NCBI GenBank assembly: GCA_030728785.1
Contig: JANQYP010000065.1
Location: forward strand, 75,290-111,166
Reading direction: 5' to 3'
DNA: 35,877 bases
Source of the DNA: Pseudomonadales bacterium
GTDB taxonomy: Bacteria > Pseudomonadota > Gammaproteobacteria > Pseudomonadales > Azotimanducaceae
Shown: positions 1-8,819 of the stretch, one piece after another
Position numbering within the stretch: the stretch's first letter is position 1
Layout: every line of letters starts with the position of its first letter
Program-made: the position numbers and the translations under genes
Notes under the pieces: generated by a model
What the model was told of the DNA's origin: nothing
Databases searched by the model: none
What the model saw: only the letters and a program-made list of their open reading frames with translations

Positions 1-3000
1 CCGGCAACTATGCCGGTACTTACGCAGAACTGCACTGCATCAGCCATTACTCCTTCCTGCGCGGCGCCTCCCATCCCGAAGAACTGGTAAGGCAGGCCGC
101 CAGGCTCGGTTACCATGCCCTGGCCATCACCGACGAATGCTCCATGGCCGGGATCGTCAAGGCCCATGTCGCAGCCCGGGAGCACGGCCTGAAACTGATT
201 GTCGGCAGTGAGTTTTACCTGGATGACAACACCCACCTGGTCCTGCTGGCGCCCAATCGTATCGGCTATGGGCAGATTTGCAATCTGATCACTGTCGGCC
301 GCCGGCGCGCCACCAAGGGTAGTTACGACCTGGGGCTCAAAGATACAGAATTTGGCCTCGACCAGTGTCTCGCTATCTGGCTGCCCGAGCCGGCCCGGCA
401 GGCCCCATCGGCCGACACGGGAAAGCAGCAGGGCGAGCACCTGCAAGCCGCCAGTGTCGGGCAGTTGCTGGCGCGACACTTCAGCAAGCGCCTCTGGCTG
501 GGCGTGCAGATTTACCCCGACGGCCAGGAGATGGCGACCTACCAGCAGGCTTTCAGTCTTGCCCGCACGCTTGACCTGCCCATGGTCGCCTGTGGTGATG
601 TGTATATGCATCACCCAAGCCGTAAGGCCCTGCAGGATGTGGTCTCTGCCATTCGCATCGGCCAGCCCCTGCGCCTGGCGGGCAAGCTGCTGCAGGCTAA
701 CCGGGAAAAATACCTGCGCCCGGCGGCGCTGCTGGCCCGCCTCTACCCGGCGGCCCTGCTGGCAGAAACCCTGCATATTGCTGACCTGTGTGATTTTTCC
801 CTGGATGAGCTGCGGTATGAATATCCTCAGGAGCTGGTACCAGCAACCCTCTCACCCGCCCAGTACCTGCGCCAGCTGGTCGAAGCCGGCGCCCGGCAAC
901 GCTGGCCAGGCGGCATCAAACCCCATGTCCAGGCGACCATTGAGAAAGAGTTGCAGCTGATCCGCGAGTTACAGTATGAGTATTATTTTCTGACAGTGTT
1001 CGACATAGTCCATTTTGCCCGCGAGGCTCGAATCCTCTGCCAGGGCCGTGGTTCCGCCGCCAACAGCGCCGTCTGTTACTGCCTGCAGATCACCGAGGTG
1101 GATCCAGCCAAAAGTGACCTGCTGTTTGAACGTTTTATCTCCAAAGAGCGGGATGAGCCACCGGATATTGATGTCGACTTTGAGCATGAACGGCGCGAGG
1201 AGGTGATCCAGTATATCTACAAAAAATATGGTCGCCACCGGGCCGCACTGGCCGCCAGTGTTATTACCTATCGCCCCAAGAGTGCCGTACGCGATGTGGG
1301 CAAGGCCCTGGGCATGGACCAGGGCCTGGTTGATCACCTGGCCAGTTCCCTCTCCTGGTGGGACAAGCGAGATGAATTGCTGACCCGCTTCGAGGCGGCG
1401 GGCATCAATCCCCGCAGCCCGATTATCGGCCAGTTTATTACCCTGGTGCAGTTGTTACTGGGCACACCACGGCACCTGTCGCAACATGTGGGTGGCTTTA
1501 TCATCGCCAGCGGCCCCCTGTCGCAGCTGGTGCCCATTGAAAATGCCGCCATGCCAGATCGCACCATCATCCAGTGGGACAAGGATGATCTGCAATCCCT
1601 GGGCCTGCTGAAAGTCGATATCCTGGCTCTGGGTATGCTCACGGCCATCCGCAAGAGCCTGGATATGGTGAACCAGTACCGCCACACCCAACTGGACCTG
1701 GCGAGTATTCCCACGGAAGACCCTCTCACCTACCAGATGCTGCAACGAGGTGACAGTATCGGCGTCTTCCAGGTGGAGTCCCGGGCCCAGATCTCCATGT
1801 TGCCACGCCTTAAGCCGGCCTGCTTTTATGACCTGGTGATTGAAGTGGCCATTGTCCGGCCCGGGCCTATCCAGGGCAATATGGTCCATCCTTACCTGAA
1901 ACGCCGTAACGGCGAGGAAGCGGTGACCTATGCCAACGAGGCCGTTAAGGCGGTACTTGGCCGCACCCTTGGCATTCCCATTTTTCAGGAACAGGTGATC
2001 AAGCTGGCCGTTGTCGCGGCAGGTTTTTCCCCCGGCGAGGCTGACCAGCTGCGGCGTGCCATGGCGGCCTGGAAACGTAAGGGTGGACTGGAAATATTCC
2101 AGCAGAAACTGGTTAATGGCATGCTTGAGCGCGGCCATGACCAGACGTTCGCCGAGCGCATTTTTGAACAGATTAAGGGTTTTGGTGACTATGGCTTCCC
2201 CGAGTCCCATGCCGCCAGCTTTGCCCTGCTGGTGTATTTTTCCGCCTGGCTGAAGTGCCATGAACCGGCGGCCTTTTATTGTGGCCTGCTTAACAGCCAG
2301 CCCATGGGCTTTTATTCACCCTCACAACTGGTGCAGGATGCCCGCCGCCATGATATTGAGATACGACCCGTGGATATCCGCCACAGTGATTGGGAGTCAA
2401 CCCTTGAGGCGCCACGCCAGCTGGGCCGGGTGGCACCCCGGCAGCCAGCCATACGGCTAGGCCTGCAGCGTATCAAAGGCCTCAAGACTGAAACTATATT
2501 CCGAATTCTGCACGCTCGCCGCGAGCAGCCCATCAGCGACCTTGAGGACATCGCCCGCCGCGCCCGCCTGGACCGAGGTGACCTGGCCCGCCTGACAGAG
2601 GGTGGTGCATTTAAAGGCCTGGCCGGACATCGCTACCAGAGCCATTGGCAGGCCCGAGGCCTGTTACCCGCAACAGCCCTTGAGCAGAGTGTTTTTACAG
2701 AGCGGTTTACAGAGCAGGTTGCCGAACAGGACGCGGTTTACCTGTCGCCTCCGGCAGAAGCTGATGACCTGCGCGCCGACTACCAGAGCCTCGGGCTGAC
2801 CCTGGGTCGCCACCCCATGGCCATGTTACGCGCCACGGGCAAACCCTTCAGCCAGTGCCAGAGCGCTGCTGACCTGCGGGACCTGAACCACGGCCGTTTT
2901 GTCCAGGTAGCCGGCATCGTCACCGGTCGCCAACGGCCCTCCTCGGCATCAGGCGTGCTGTTTTTGACCCTTGAGGATGAGACCGACAACATCAATGTGG

Positions 3001-3176
3001 TGATCTGGACCCGGGTACTCGAACAATACCGCACAGCCATCATCCAAGGCCGGTTGCTGAAGGTAAAAGGTATTGTTGAGCGCAACGCCGCTATCGTCCA
3101 TGTCATTGCCGGCCAGATAGAAGACTGGAGCCAGCATCTTGACCATTTTGCCTTACAGTCCCGGGACTTCAGGTAG
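1..3176 (+). CDS. dnaE2: Error-prone DNA polymerase DnaE2 (ImuC), 5' end cut by window edge
   Basis: Translesion polymerase of the C family, replicating damaged DNA in SOS mutagenesis. The frame is open from base 3, giving about 1057 visible residues, so only a few N-terminal residues should be missing from a usual length near 1000-1070. The PHP domain starts at once with the typical DnaE2 segment ELHCISHYSFLRGAS, so the methionine at 144 lies inside the domain and is not the start. The palm carries PDIDVDFEHERR, followed by HVGGFIIASGPL and YGFPESHAASFALLVYFSAW, characteristic of DnaE2. An OB-fold with VQVAGIVTGRQRP lies near the C-terminus. By family knowledge it works with ImuA and ImuB, probably encoded just upstream outside the window. 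Its last 8 bp overlap the end of the convergent Ca2+-ATPase gene. Identification is secure; the start is not visible. Confidence 0.96.
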   Translation, partial: GNYAGTYAELHCISHYSFLRGASHPEELVRQAARLGYHALAITDECSMAGIVKAHVAAREHGLKLIVGSEFYLDDNTHLVLLAPNRIGYGQICNLITVGRRRATKGSYDLGLKDTEFGLDQCLAIWLPEPARQAPSADTGKQQGEHLQAASVGQLLARHFSKRLWLGVQIYPDGQEMATYQQAFSLARTLDLPMVACGDVYMHHPSRKALQDVVSAIRIGQPLRLAGKLLQANREKYLRPAALLARLYPAALLAETLHIADLCDFSLDELRYEYPQELVPATLSPAQYLRQLVEAGARQRWPGGIKPHVQATIEKELQLIRELQYEYYFLTVFDIVHFAREARILCQGRGSAANSAVCYCLQITEVDPAKSDLLFERFISKERDEPPDIDVDFEHERREEVIQYIYKKYGRHRAALAASVITYRPKSAVRDVGKALGMDQGLVDHLASSLSWWDKRDELLTRFEAAGINPRSPIIGQFITLVQLLLGTPRHLSQHVGGFIIASGPLSQLVPIENAAMPDRTIIQWDKDDLQSLGLLKVDILALGMLTAIRKSLDMVNQYRHTQLDLASIPTEDPLTYQMLQRGDSIGVFQVESRAQISMLPRLKPACFYDLVIEVAIVRPGPIQGNMVHPYLKRRNGEEAVTYANEAVKAVLGRTLGIPIFQEQVIKLAVVAAGFSPGEADQLRRAMAAWKRKGGLEIFQQKLVNGMLERGHDQTFAERIFEQIKGFGDYGFPESHAASFALLVYFSAWLKCHEPAAFYCGLLNSQPMGFYSPSQLVQDARRHDIEIRPVDIRHSDWESTLEAPRQLGRVAPRQPAIRLGLQRIKGLKTETIFRILHARREQPISDLEDIARRARLDRGDLARLTEGGAFKGLAGHRYQSHWQARGLLPATALEQSVFTERFTEQVAEQDAVYLSPPAEADDLRADYQSLGLTLGRHPMAMLRATGKPFSQCQSAADLRDLNHGRFVQVAGIVTGRQRPSSASGVLFLTLEDETDNINVVIWTRVLEQYRTAIIQGRLLKVKGIVERNAAIVHVIAGQIEDWSQHLDHFALQSRDFR

Positions 3177-5814
3177 GCAGATGCTCGGCTCGGCGGCGGC
3201 ACAGGTATTTTTCCAGCTCCACAGCCACAAATACCAGGCTTGCCAGCAGGCCACACATACACAGAACCTCGGCAGACAAGGGCGTGAGGCTGAACAACTG
3301 GTTCAGCCAGGGGTTATAGACCAGCAGCAGTTGTATCACCACGGTGCCAGCGACTGTCGCCAGCAATGGTCGATTGCTGCCAAGACCAAGCTGCCACAAG
3401 GACAAGTGTTCGGAACGGATCGCCATGACGTGGGCCAACTGGGCCAGGGTCAACACCGTAAACACCGCCGTCCGGGCTTCGGCGTCACTGGCACCGCGGC
3501 CCAGCACCCAGGCTTGGGCGCACAGGGCAACGCCGCCAATCAAAAGTCCGACCCAGAGGATATGCTGCCACATGCCGGCGGCAAAAATACTCTCTGCTGT
3601 TGGCCTTGGTGGCTGTCGCATCGACCCGGCCTCTGCCGGCTCAACGGTCAGCGCCAGTCCGGGCAGGCCATCGGTGACCAGGTTGATCCAGAGAATATGC
3701 ACCGGCAACAGTGGCAGCGGCAAGCCCAGAAGCGGCGCAAGAAACAGTGTCCAGACTTCGCCGGCGTTACTGGTCATTGTGTATTTAATAAATTTACGGA
3801 TGTTGGCGTAGATACGCCGCCCTTCCCGTATGGCACTGACAATGGTGGCAAAGTTATCATCCAGCAGCACCATGTCGGCAGCCTCGCGCGCCACATGAGT
3901 ACCCATCTGGCCCATGGCGATGCCAATATCCGCCCGTTTGAGCGCCGGCGCATCATTCACCCCGTCACCAGTCATGGCACAGAATTCGCCCTGAGCCTGC
4001 AACGCCGCGACAATCCGCAACTTCTGCTGCGGCGAAACTCGCGCATAAACATGTATTTGGCCAACCTGCGCCTGCAGTTCAGCGTCGGTCCAGGCCGCTA
4101 CAACACTGCTGCTCACCACTTGATCTGCGCCATCACAGATCTGCAGGCGACGGGCGATGGCAAGGGCTGTTGCCGGATGGTCACCGGTGATCATTACCGG
4201 TCTAATACCCGCAGCGCGACACTCGGCAACGGCCTGCCGGGCTTCTGGTCGGGGCGGGTCAATCAGCCCCACCAGCGCCAGAAATTCCAGCTTCGACTCC
4301 ATGGCAGCGGCGCCAATATCTGCCGGCTTGTGGTCGAGGCGTTTTGTGGCCAGGGCCAGCACTCGGTACCCCTGCGCCGCCATCTCCTGCGCCCGGGCGA
4401 GCAGCGCCGCCCGCTCCAAAGGCTCGACACCACCGCGGGTGCGCACCTGTTCGCACAACGCCAGTATGGTTTCCGGCGCGCCCTTGGCATAGACCCGCAG
4501 GCCAGCGCCATCCTTATGCACGGTGGTCATGCGCTTGCGCTCAGCATCAAAATTAAATTCCGCCAGCCGCGGCCGCCGGCGCTCAGCGGCAGGTTTCAGC
4601 AGCCCGGCCTGTTGGCCGGCGGCGCACAGAGCAACTTCCGTCGGGTCACCCTGCAGCTCACCGGCACTGACAACAACATTGTTATTCAAGACCAGCGCCT
4701 CCTGCAGCCACAGCGCCCATTCATCCGTAGCAGCGGGCACCGCTGGCAACATTTGGTGGTCGGCGTACAAGCTGTCGAGGTGCATCTGGTTGAGGGTCAG
4801 GGTACCGGTTTTATCCGTGCAGATGACGGTCACCGAGCCCAGGGTCTCGACCGCCGGCAGGTGCCTGATCAAGGCTCGCTGGCGACTCATTTTTCTCGCC
4901 CCAAAGGCCAGCGCAACGCTGATGACCGCCGGCAAAGCCTCGGGAATGGCCGCGACTGCCAGACTCACCGCCACCAGAAACATCAACACCAGGGGTTCAC
5001 CACGGAGCAGGCCAGCCGCGAAAATAATGCCGCAGATGAGCAGCACAGCCAGCGCCAGACGCTGGCCAAACACTGCCAGGCGCTGCTGCAATGGCGTTAA
5101 CGGCGTCTTAGTATCCTCCAACAACCGAGCGATCTGGCCCATCTGGGTCGTCATGCCGGTGCGTGTCACTAACCCTCGGGCCCGGCCCCGCTCCACCTGC
5201 GTGCCGCTGAAGGCCATATTCAACCGGTCTGCCACGGGTTGTTCGCCCGCCAGTGGTGCAACAGACTTCTGCCTGGCCACTGACTCGCCGGTCAGGGCAG
5301 CTTCGTTAATCACCAGGTCCTGACTGGTCAGCAGCCGCAGGTCTGCCGGCACCACCATCCCGGCCTCAATGCTGACAATATCGCCTGGCACCAGTTCGGG
5401 GCTCGGCAGCAGGCAGACCTGGCCATCCCTGAGCACCTGGCTGTCGTTGCCGACCATGGCTTGCAGGGCAGCCACGGCGCGCTCGGCACGATAGGCCTGG
5501 ATGGCACCCACCAGCCCGTTAAGCAGCACAATCAGGAGGATAATCAGCATATCCAGCAGGTCACCAAGCAGGCCCGCGACCAGTGCCGCGGCAATCAACA
5601 CCAGGATCATGACATCACTGAACTGGCGCCCTAACAACCGCCAGAGCGGCTGCGCTCGGGTTTCCGCCAGACTGTTCAGCCCGGCCTGAGCGCGCCGTTG
5701 GAATACTTCGGCGGCAGCCAGACCAAGGTCCGGGTCAACCTTGTAGTGCTGCAACAGCTCGTCTGCAGATTGCAGGTAGCTCTGGTCAGCATCAATGCCG
5801 GGAACATCTGCCAT
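3169..5814 (-). CDS. P2A-type Ca2+-transporting ATPase
   Basis: An 881-residue cation pump of the inner membrane, related to SERCA and PMR1 and expected to export Ca2+ (possibly Mn2+) using ATP. Visible signatures are actuator motif TGES at 175-178, PEAL in M4 at 291-294, phosphorylation motif DKTGT with Asp334, and hinge motif GDGVND at 616-621. SERCA Ca2+ ligands are conserved: Glu292 in M4, Asn683 and Glu686 in M5 (SNAGE), Asn711, Thr714 and Asp715 in M6 (NLVTDGLP). This favours Ca2+ over Na+/K+ or heavy metals. ATG start at 5814, 10 bp after the stop of the CCC1-like gene, so it is likely the last gene of a DUF211-CCC1-ATPase operon. Its stop lies inside the 3' end of convergent dnaE2, with no terminator between them. 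Ion specificity is inferred from ligands only. Confidence 0.93.
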   Translation of the reverse strand: MADVPGIDADQSYLQSADELLQHYKVDPDLGLAAAEVFQRRAQAGLNSLAETRAQPLWRLLGRQFSDVMILVLIAAALVAGLLGDLLDMLIILLIVLLNGLVGAIQAYRAERAVAALQAMVGNDSQVLRDGQVCLLPSPELVPGDIVSIEAGMVVPADLRLLTSQDLVINEAALTGESVARQKSVAPLAGEQPVADRLNMAFSGTQVERGRARGLVTRTGMTTQMGQIARLLEDTKTPLTPLQQRLAVFGQRLALAVLLICGIIFAAGLLRGEPLVLMFLVAVSLAVAAIPEALPAVISVALAFGARKMSRQRALIRHLPAVETLGSVTVICTDKTGTLTLNQMHLDSLYADHQMLPAVPAATDEWALWLQEALVLNNNVVVSAGELQGDPTEVALCAAGQQAGLLKPAAERRRPRLAEFNFDAERKRMTTVHKDGAGLRVYAKGAPETILALCEQVRTRGGVEPLERAALLARAQEMAAQGYRVLALATKRLDHKPADIGAAAMESKLEFLALVGLIDPPRPEARQAVAECRAAGIRPVMITGDHPATALAIARRLQICDGADQVVSSSVVAAWTDAELQAQVGQIHVYARVSPQQKLRIVAALQAQGEFCAMTGDGVNDAPALKRADIGIAMGQMGTHVAREAADMVLLDDNFATIVSAIREGRRIYANIRKFIKYTMTSNAGEVWTLFLAPLLGLPLPLLPVHILWINLVTDGLPGLALTVEPAEAGSMRQPPRPTAESIFAAGMWQHILWVGLLIGGVALCAQAWVLGRGASDAEARTAVFTVLTLAQLAHVMAIRSEHLSLWQLGLGSNRPLLATVAGTVVIQLLLVYNPWLNQLFSLTPLSAEVLCMCGLLASLVFVAVELEKYLCRRRAEHLPT

Positions 5815-5824
5815 CGTCAGGACC

Positions 5825-6460
5825 TCAGGGCCATGCTGCGGCCCCCGCCGGGGTCGCCAGGAGAATGATGGCCCCCGTCAGCAGGGCGATGCACAACGTT
5901 CGCAACCCTGACCACAACCAGCCGTGACCGCCGATCCGGCCTAGATAGGCACCCAGCAGAAAGATCACCACCAGCCCCAGCAACATGGACGTTTCAAGTG
6001 GCGTGAAACCCAGCGCCGCCACCAGTGTCGACACCTGCGGCGGTACCCACAGCGGCAGGAGGATCAGCAGGGACAGACCAAAAGGTGCCAGACCATTGAC
6101 CAGTGCTACCACCACAGGTATCAGCCGCGCCGCAACCCCGTGGGCAGAGGATTGCAGGTCAGTTACCATGGCCGCCTCCAGTGTTTGCAGTGCCGCCCGC
6201 TGCTCCGCAGACTCGCTCAGATAAGCGCTGCTGAGACCACTCATACCCAAGGCTATGGCCGCGCCGACGCAAGCGCTGGTAATAACGGTCAAAGGTGCAG
6301 ATGTGTGCCCAGCAAGCTCCGCATGATAAAAGCCGACCAGCATGCCCAGCATGGTCAGGGCCCCGTCAAAACCATTCACCACAAAATACCGGCGCGCAAT
6401 ACCGGTGGCCCGGGTCAGTTGCATGATCAGCGCCAGCTTGCTGGCACCCTTCACAAACAC
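5825..6460 (-). CDS. CCC1/VIT1-like integral membrane protein (TIGR00267 type)
   Basis: A 211-residue membrane protein resembling the VIT1/CCC1 family of Fe2+/Mn2+ transporters, closest in pattern to the TIGR00267 branch known mainly from archaea. The family motif is RRYFVVNGFDGALTMLG near residues 23-39, followed by further hydrophobic segments including ACVGAAIALGMSGLSSAYLSE, a short charged helix SAEQRAALQTLEAAM, and two C-terminal hydrophobic hairpins. The long metal-binding insertion of plant VIT1 is absent. The start is GTG at 6460 without a clear Shine-Dalgarno; an ATG at residue 13 is a possible alternative. It lies 24 bp after the DUF211 gene and 10 bp before the Ca2+-ATPase gene, in one direction, suggesting co-transcription and a shared role in divalent cation handling. 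The substrate cannot be told from sequence. Confidence 0.8.
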   Translation of the reverse strand: MFVKGASKLALIMQLTRATGIARRYFVVNGFDGALTMLGMLVGFYHAELAGHTSAPLTVITSACVGAAIALGMSGLSSAYLSESAEQRAALQTLEAAMVTDLQSSAHGVAARLIPVVVALVNGLAPFGLSLLILLPLWVPPQVSTLVAALGFTPLETSMLLGLVVIFLLGAYLGRIGGHGWLWSGLRTLCIALLTGAIILLATPAGAAAWP

Positions 6461-6484
6461 ACGCCTGCCCAGGCAGCCACTGGG

Positions 6485-6757
6485 CTAGGAGTTATCCACA
6501 GCCATACAGACTGCCTCAACCTCATCAATACTGTGTAAGGCAGCACCCAGAGCCTGAATCGTCGCTGCCAGGGAACCCATGGGGATATCCTCACCAGTGA
6601 CCGTAATCTCGACGGACTCGGTATTTTCATCCACCTCAATCACCCGGTAGTTAACCCTGTGGCCAGGGCAACTTTCAGCAAGGCGACAACAGAAATCCAG
6701 GGCACTGGGTGTATGAGGCTTGAGGACATCAAGCACCAGACGTTTAATTGCCGCCAT
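6485..6757 (-). CDS. DUF211 family small protein, putative Ca2+-binding sensor
   Basis: A 90-residue soluble protein with the DUF211 pattern: RLVLDVLKPH at residues 6-15, an acidic middle (IEVDENTESVEITVTGEDI) and a C-terminal HSIDEV at 75-80. The family has a ferredoxin-like fold and is found mostly in archaea. I recall, without being able to check, that an archaeal member was reported to bind Ca2+ and form oligomers. The ATG at 6757 is preceded by GGGTGG. It is the first gene of a probable operon with the CCC1-like protein and the Ca2+-ATPase, which fits a sensor or regulator of cation transport. Family membership is fairly sure; function is inferred from context. No clear promoter was seen in the 239 bp upstream. 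Confidence 0.82.
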   Translation of the reverse strand: MAAIKRLVLDVLKPHTPSALDFCCRLAESCPGHRVNYRVIEVDENTESVEITVTGEDIPMGSLAATIQALGAALHSIDEVEAVCMAVDNS

Positions 6758-6915
6758 AGATCCACCACCCTATGCAACAGTACTTGGGACACACAAACGC
6801 ACAGACTGCACCGTAACCGCAGGACAAGCCCGGCAACAATGACGCAGCGCAGACAAACACTCAGTCAACGGGACCAGCGCTGGGGTTGGCGAGACTGGCC
6901 GGCAGGCAAAGGCGG

Positions 6916-6946
6916 GGCTGGCGGTGCTGCCAGCCGCAGGTGCGGC
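6916..6946 (-). terminator. GC-rich hairpins after gspM, possible terminator
   Basis: A perfect 7-bp stem (GGCTGGC 6916-6922, GCCAGCC 6929-6935, 6-nt loop) is followed by an overlapping 5-bp stem GCCGC/GCGGC (6933-6946). They lie about 60 bp past the gspM stop and upstream of the DUF211 operon. No T-run follows on the minus strand, so factor-independent termination is uncertain. Confidence 0.35.
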
Positions 6947-6958
6947 GGTAAAGATTAG

Positions 6959-7014
6959 TTATGGAGAACTAGTTTTGGAGAACTAATTTTGGAGAACTAA
7001 TTTTGAAGGATAAC
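6959..7014. repeat. 14-bp tandem repeat overlapping the gspM stop codon
   Basis: Units on the plus strand are TTATGGAGAACTAG (6959-6972), TTTTGGAGAACTAA (6973-6986), the same again (6987-7000), then a diverged TTTTGAAGGATAAC (7001-7014). The third unit holds the gspM stop codon (6997-6999, complementary strand), and the fourth is the last coding part. The unit length is not a multiple of three, and the copies extend into the untranslated side. Confidence 0.9.
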
Positions 7015-7494
7015 GCGGGCACTGACTGTGCCGGGCAAATCGTCTCTGTCGATGGAAATCTGGCGCACGGTAATACCCTGTTGCGCCTGCGCCTCCAGCC
7101 AGCGCACCAGGTTGTTGAAATTCACATCGTCGAACCAGACGCTCACCCCATCACTGCCTTCTGGCTGGAGGCGATTGGGTTTTATCTGGAAACCCTGGGT
7201 GGAACTTGAAATCTGCGACAACAGGGACTGGCCTGCCAGCGCGCTGGCCTTGCCGGAACCCAGGGCCCTGGCCTGGGCCTCGGTGGCATGCAGGTATTGG
7301 ATCAGGCTGAGCTGGCGCTCCCGTTGGGCCATGCTCGAGGCATAAAAATTGTTCACCGGTGCCCACACCAACAGGTAAAACAAAAGCCCGACGACAAACA
7401 CCACCAACAACTGCAAGGCACCGCGATCACGGGGCGGCAGGCCATGGTAGCGCGCAACAAGCTGCAATATTCGAGGATGTTCTGCCAGGCTCAT
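6997..7494 (-). CDS. gspM: Type II secretion system protein GspM
   Basis: A 165-residue inner-membrane assembly factor of the type II secretion system, which binds GspL and stabilises the platform. A short cytoplasmic N-terminus precedes one hydrophobic segment around residues 28-46 (LLVVFVVGLLFYLLVWAPV). A periplasmic coiled region and a ferredoxin-like C-terminal domain follow (DGVSVWFDDVNFNNLVRWL, then RQISIDRDDLPGTVSARVIL), as in GspM. The ATG at 7494 shares one base with the gspL stop (TGATG), implying translational coupling. It is the last recognisable gene of the secretion operon; no gspN follows. A 14-bp tandem repeat covers its stop codon. Confidence 0.92.
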   Translation of the reverse strand: MSLAEHPRILQLVARYHGLPPRDRGALQLLVVFVVGLLFYLLVWAPVNNFYASSMAQRERQLSLIQYLHATEAQARALGSGKASALAGQSLLSQISSSTQGFQIKPNRLQPEGSDGVSVWFDDVNFNNLVRWLEAQAQQGITVRQISIDRDDLPGTVSARVILQN

Positions 7495-8738
7495 CAAACG
7501 CCACCCACAGCTTTAATCTTGATACTGCCCTTGACCACATCTGCCTCCTGATTAATGGTTCCGATATCAGCCTGCAGCCCCGCACCCTTGAGGGTCTGAA
7601 CAAAACTCACCAGCAGATCACTGCGTGGCGCCTGAACCTGCAGGATCAGGTCACCACGACTGTCATTATAATTAACGCTGCCCAGCACCAGTTCCGTGCT
7701 CGGCAGACGTTGTACTGTGGCTGCCAGCAGCGGCAGAAAGCCCGCCGCACCGGCGTTGTCGGCATTACCCAGCCGGGCCCGCCATTGGCGCCGCAGGTCC
7801 TTGATATTCTTATCGTTGGGAAACACCTCTGTATACAAAGCCAGGGCCTCGGCTTCAAACTGCTGGGCCTGGCGCTTCAGGTAAATTCCCTGCGCCAGCA
7901 ACAGGCCAAGATGCAGGCACACAGCCAGAACTGCCAAACCCGCCACTGAGCGCCAGATGGCCGCAGGTCCGGCGGAAGATTGACGCGCTACTCGAAACTC
8001 ACCCTGCAGCAGATTCAACCCAGCCGGCTCAAGATGCCTGCAGATGAAGTCAAAGGCCGGCTCTTCGAGCTCGATAAGCTGACAAGCCATATTATGTTCG
8101 GCATTCACCTGGCTGATAGCCAGCTCGATGTCCTGGCGCTGCTCACGGGGGACAAAAATCACCAGGCCGGTGCGCTGTTCCGGCGTCAGCAGACCAATGG
8201 CCAGGGCCATCTGCGGCAGGGTAAAGGTGAAACCCGTGGCGTTGCTGGTGCGCACCAACAAGCGCTCACCATCCACCAGCAGGCTGCTGCCGCCGGGCTG
8301 GGGTAACTGCAGGACATCAACCAGCAGGCACTCAGGCGCCAGGCCTGCGGCCTTGATACTGTCAATCCAGCGACTCAGGGCGAGCCGCTCCATCACCGCG
8401 ACACTGATATCGCCATTAGCCTGGCGCTCGCCGACGGCAAAGTGACAGTCTTCGATATCGGCAGCAAGCTTTTCTTCCACCGCGTAAGGCACCGCCTGCA
8501 TAATCTGCCGAGGTTGTTTGCTGGGAATGGTGGCGCTGGTGAGCAGCAGCTCTTCAGTCTGGAGAATGGCATAGGTATGCCCGCTCCAGCTGATGCCTTT
8601 GAAGCGTTCCGCAAGTTCTGCCGGCGCGGCGCTGCCACGCAAACGCACTTCGTGGCTGACAGGGTCCTGCAGCAGCCATTCCACCAGGTCTTCGCCGGCG
8701 CTGCTGGTCCTCAGCCGCAAAAACAGATTATCTGCCAC
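7494..8738 (-). CDS. gspL: Type II secretion system protein GspL
   Basis: A 414-residue bitopic inner-membrane protein linking the ATPase GspE to the pseudopilus platform. The N-terminal part is an actin-like cytoplasmic domain (MQAVPYAVEEKLAADIED is the typical GspL segment near residues 79-96). It is followed by a transmembrane helix around residues 260-280 (VAGLAVLAVCLHLGLLLAQG) and a periplasmic ferredoxin-like domain. The start is GTG at 8738, supported by GAGGT five bases upstream. It overlaps gspM by one base and is 81 bp downstream of gspK, the largest gap in the G-to-M part of the operon. Length and architecture are normal. Confidence 0.93.
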   Translation of the reverse strand: MADNLFLRLRTSSAGEDLVEWLLQDPVSHEVRLRGSAAPAELAERFKGISWSGHTYAILQTEELLLTSATIPSKQPRQIMQAVPYAVEEKLAADIEDCHFAVGERQANGDISVAVMERLALSRWIDSIKAAGLAPECLLVDVLQLPQPGGSSLLVDGERLLVRTSNATGFTFTLPQMALAIGLLTPEQRTGLVIFVPREQRQDIELAISQVNAEHNMACQLIELEEPAFDFICRHLEPAGLNLLQGEFRVARQSSAGPAAIWRSVAGLAVLAVCLHLGLLLAQGIYLKRQAQQFEAEALALYTEVFPNDKNIKDLRRQWRARLGNADNAGAAGFLPLLAATVQRLPSTELVLGSVNYNDSRGDLILQVQAPRSDLLVSFVQTLKGAGLQADIGTINQEADVVKGSIKIKAVGGV

Positions 8739-8819
8739 CTGGCACCTCGGTACCTGCAGCTATGGGCGCCGCCGCTGGATTAAATTGCTGTCGAGTCACT
8801 GGGCCACCGCTTTGAGTCG

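Noticed and set aside
1455-2261. Minus-strand open frame of 268 codons inside dnaE2
   Set aside because: No recognisable domain; it lies opposite the conserved polymerase core, so it is a shadow.
3139-5100. Long plus-strand open frame of about 650 codons opposite the Ca2+-ATPase gene
   Set aside because: Composition is Gln, His and Arg rich with no family resemblance; it is the antisense shadow of a clearly conserved ATPase.
6758-6958. Possible small gene on the plus strand between DUF211 and gspM
   Set aside because: The frame overlaps DUF211 coding sequence, is of low-complexity Arg/Gly composition, and has no recognisable start signal.
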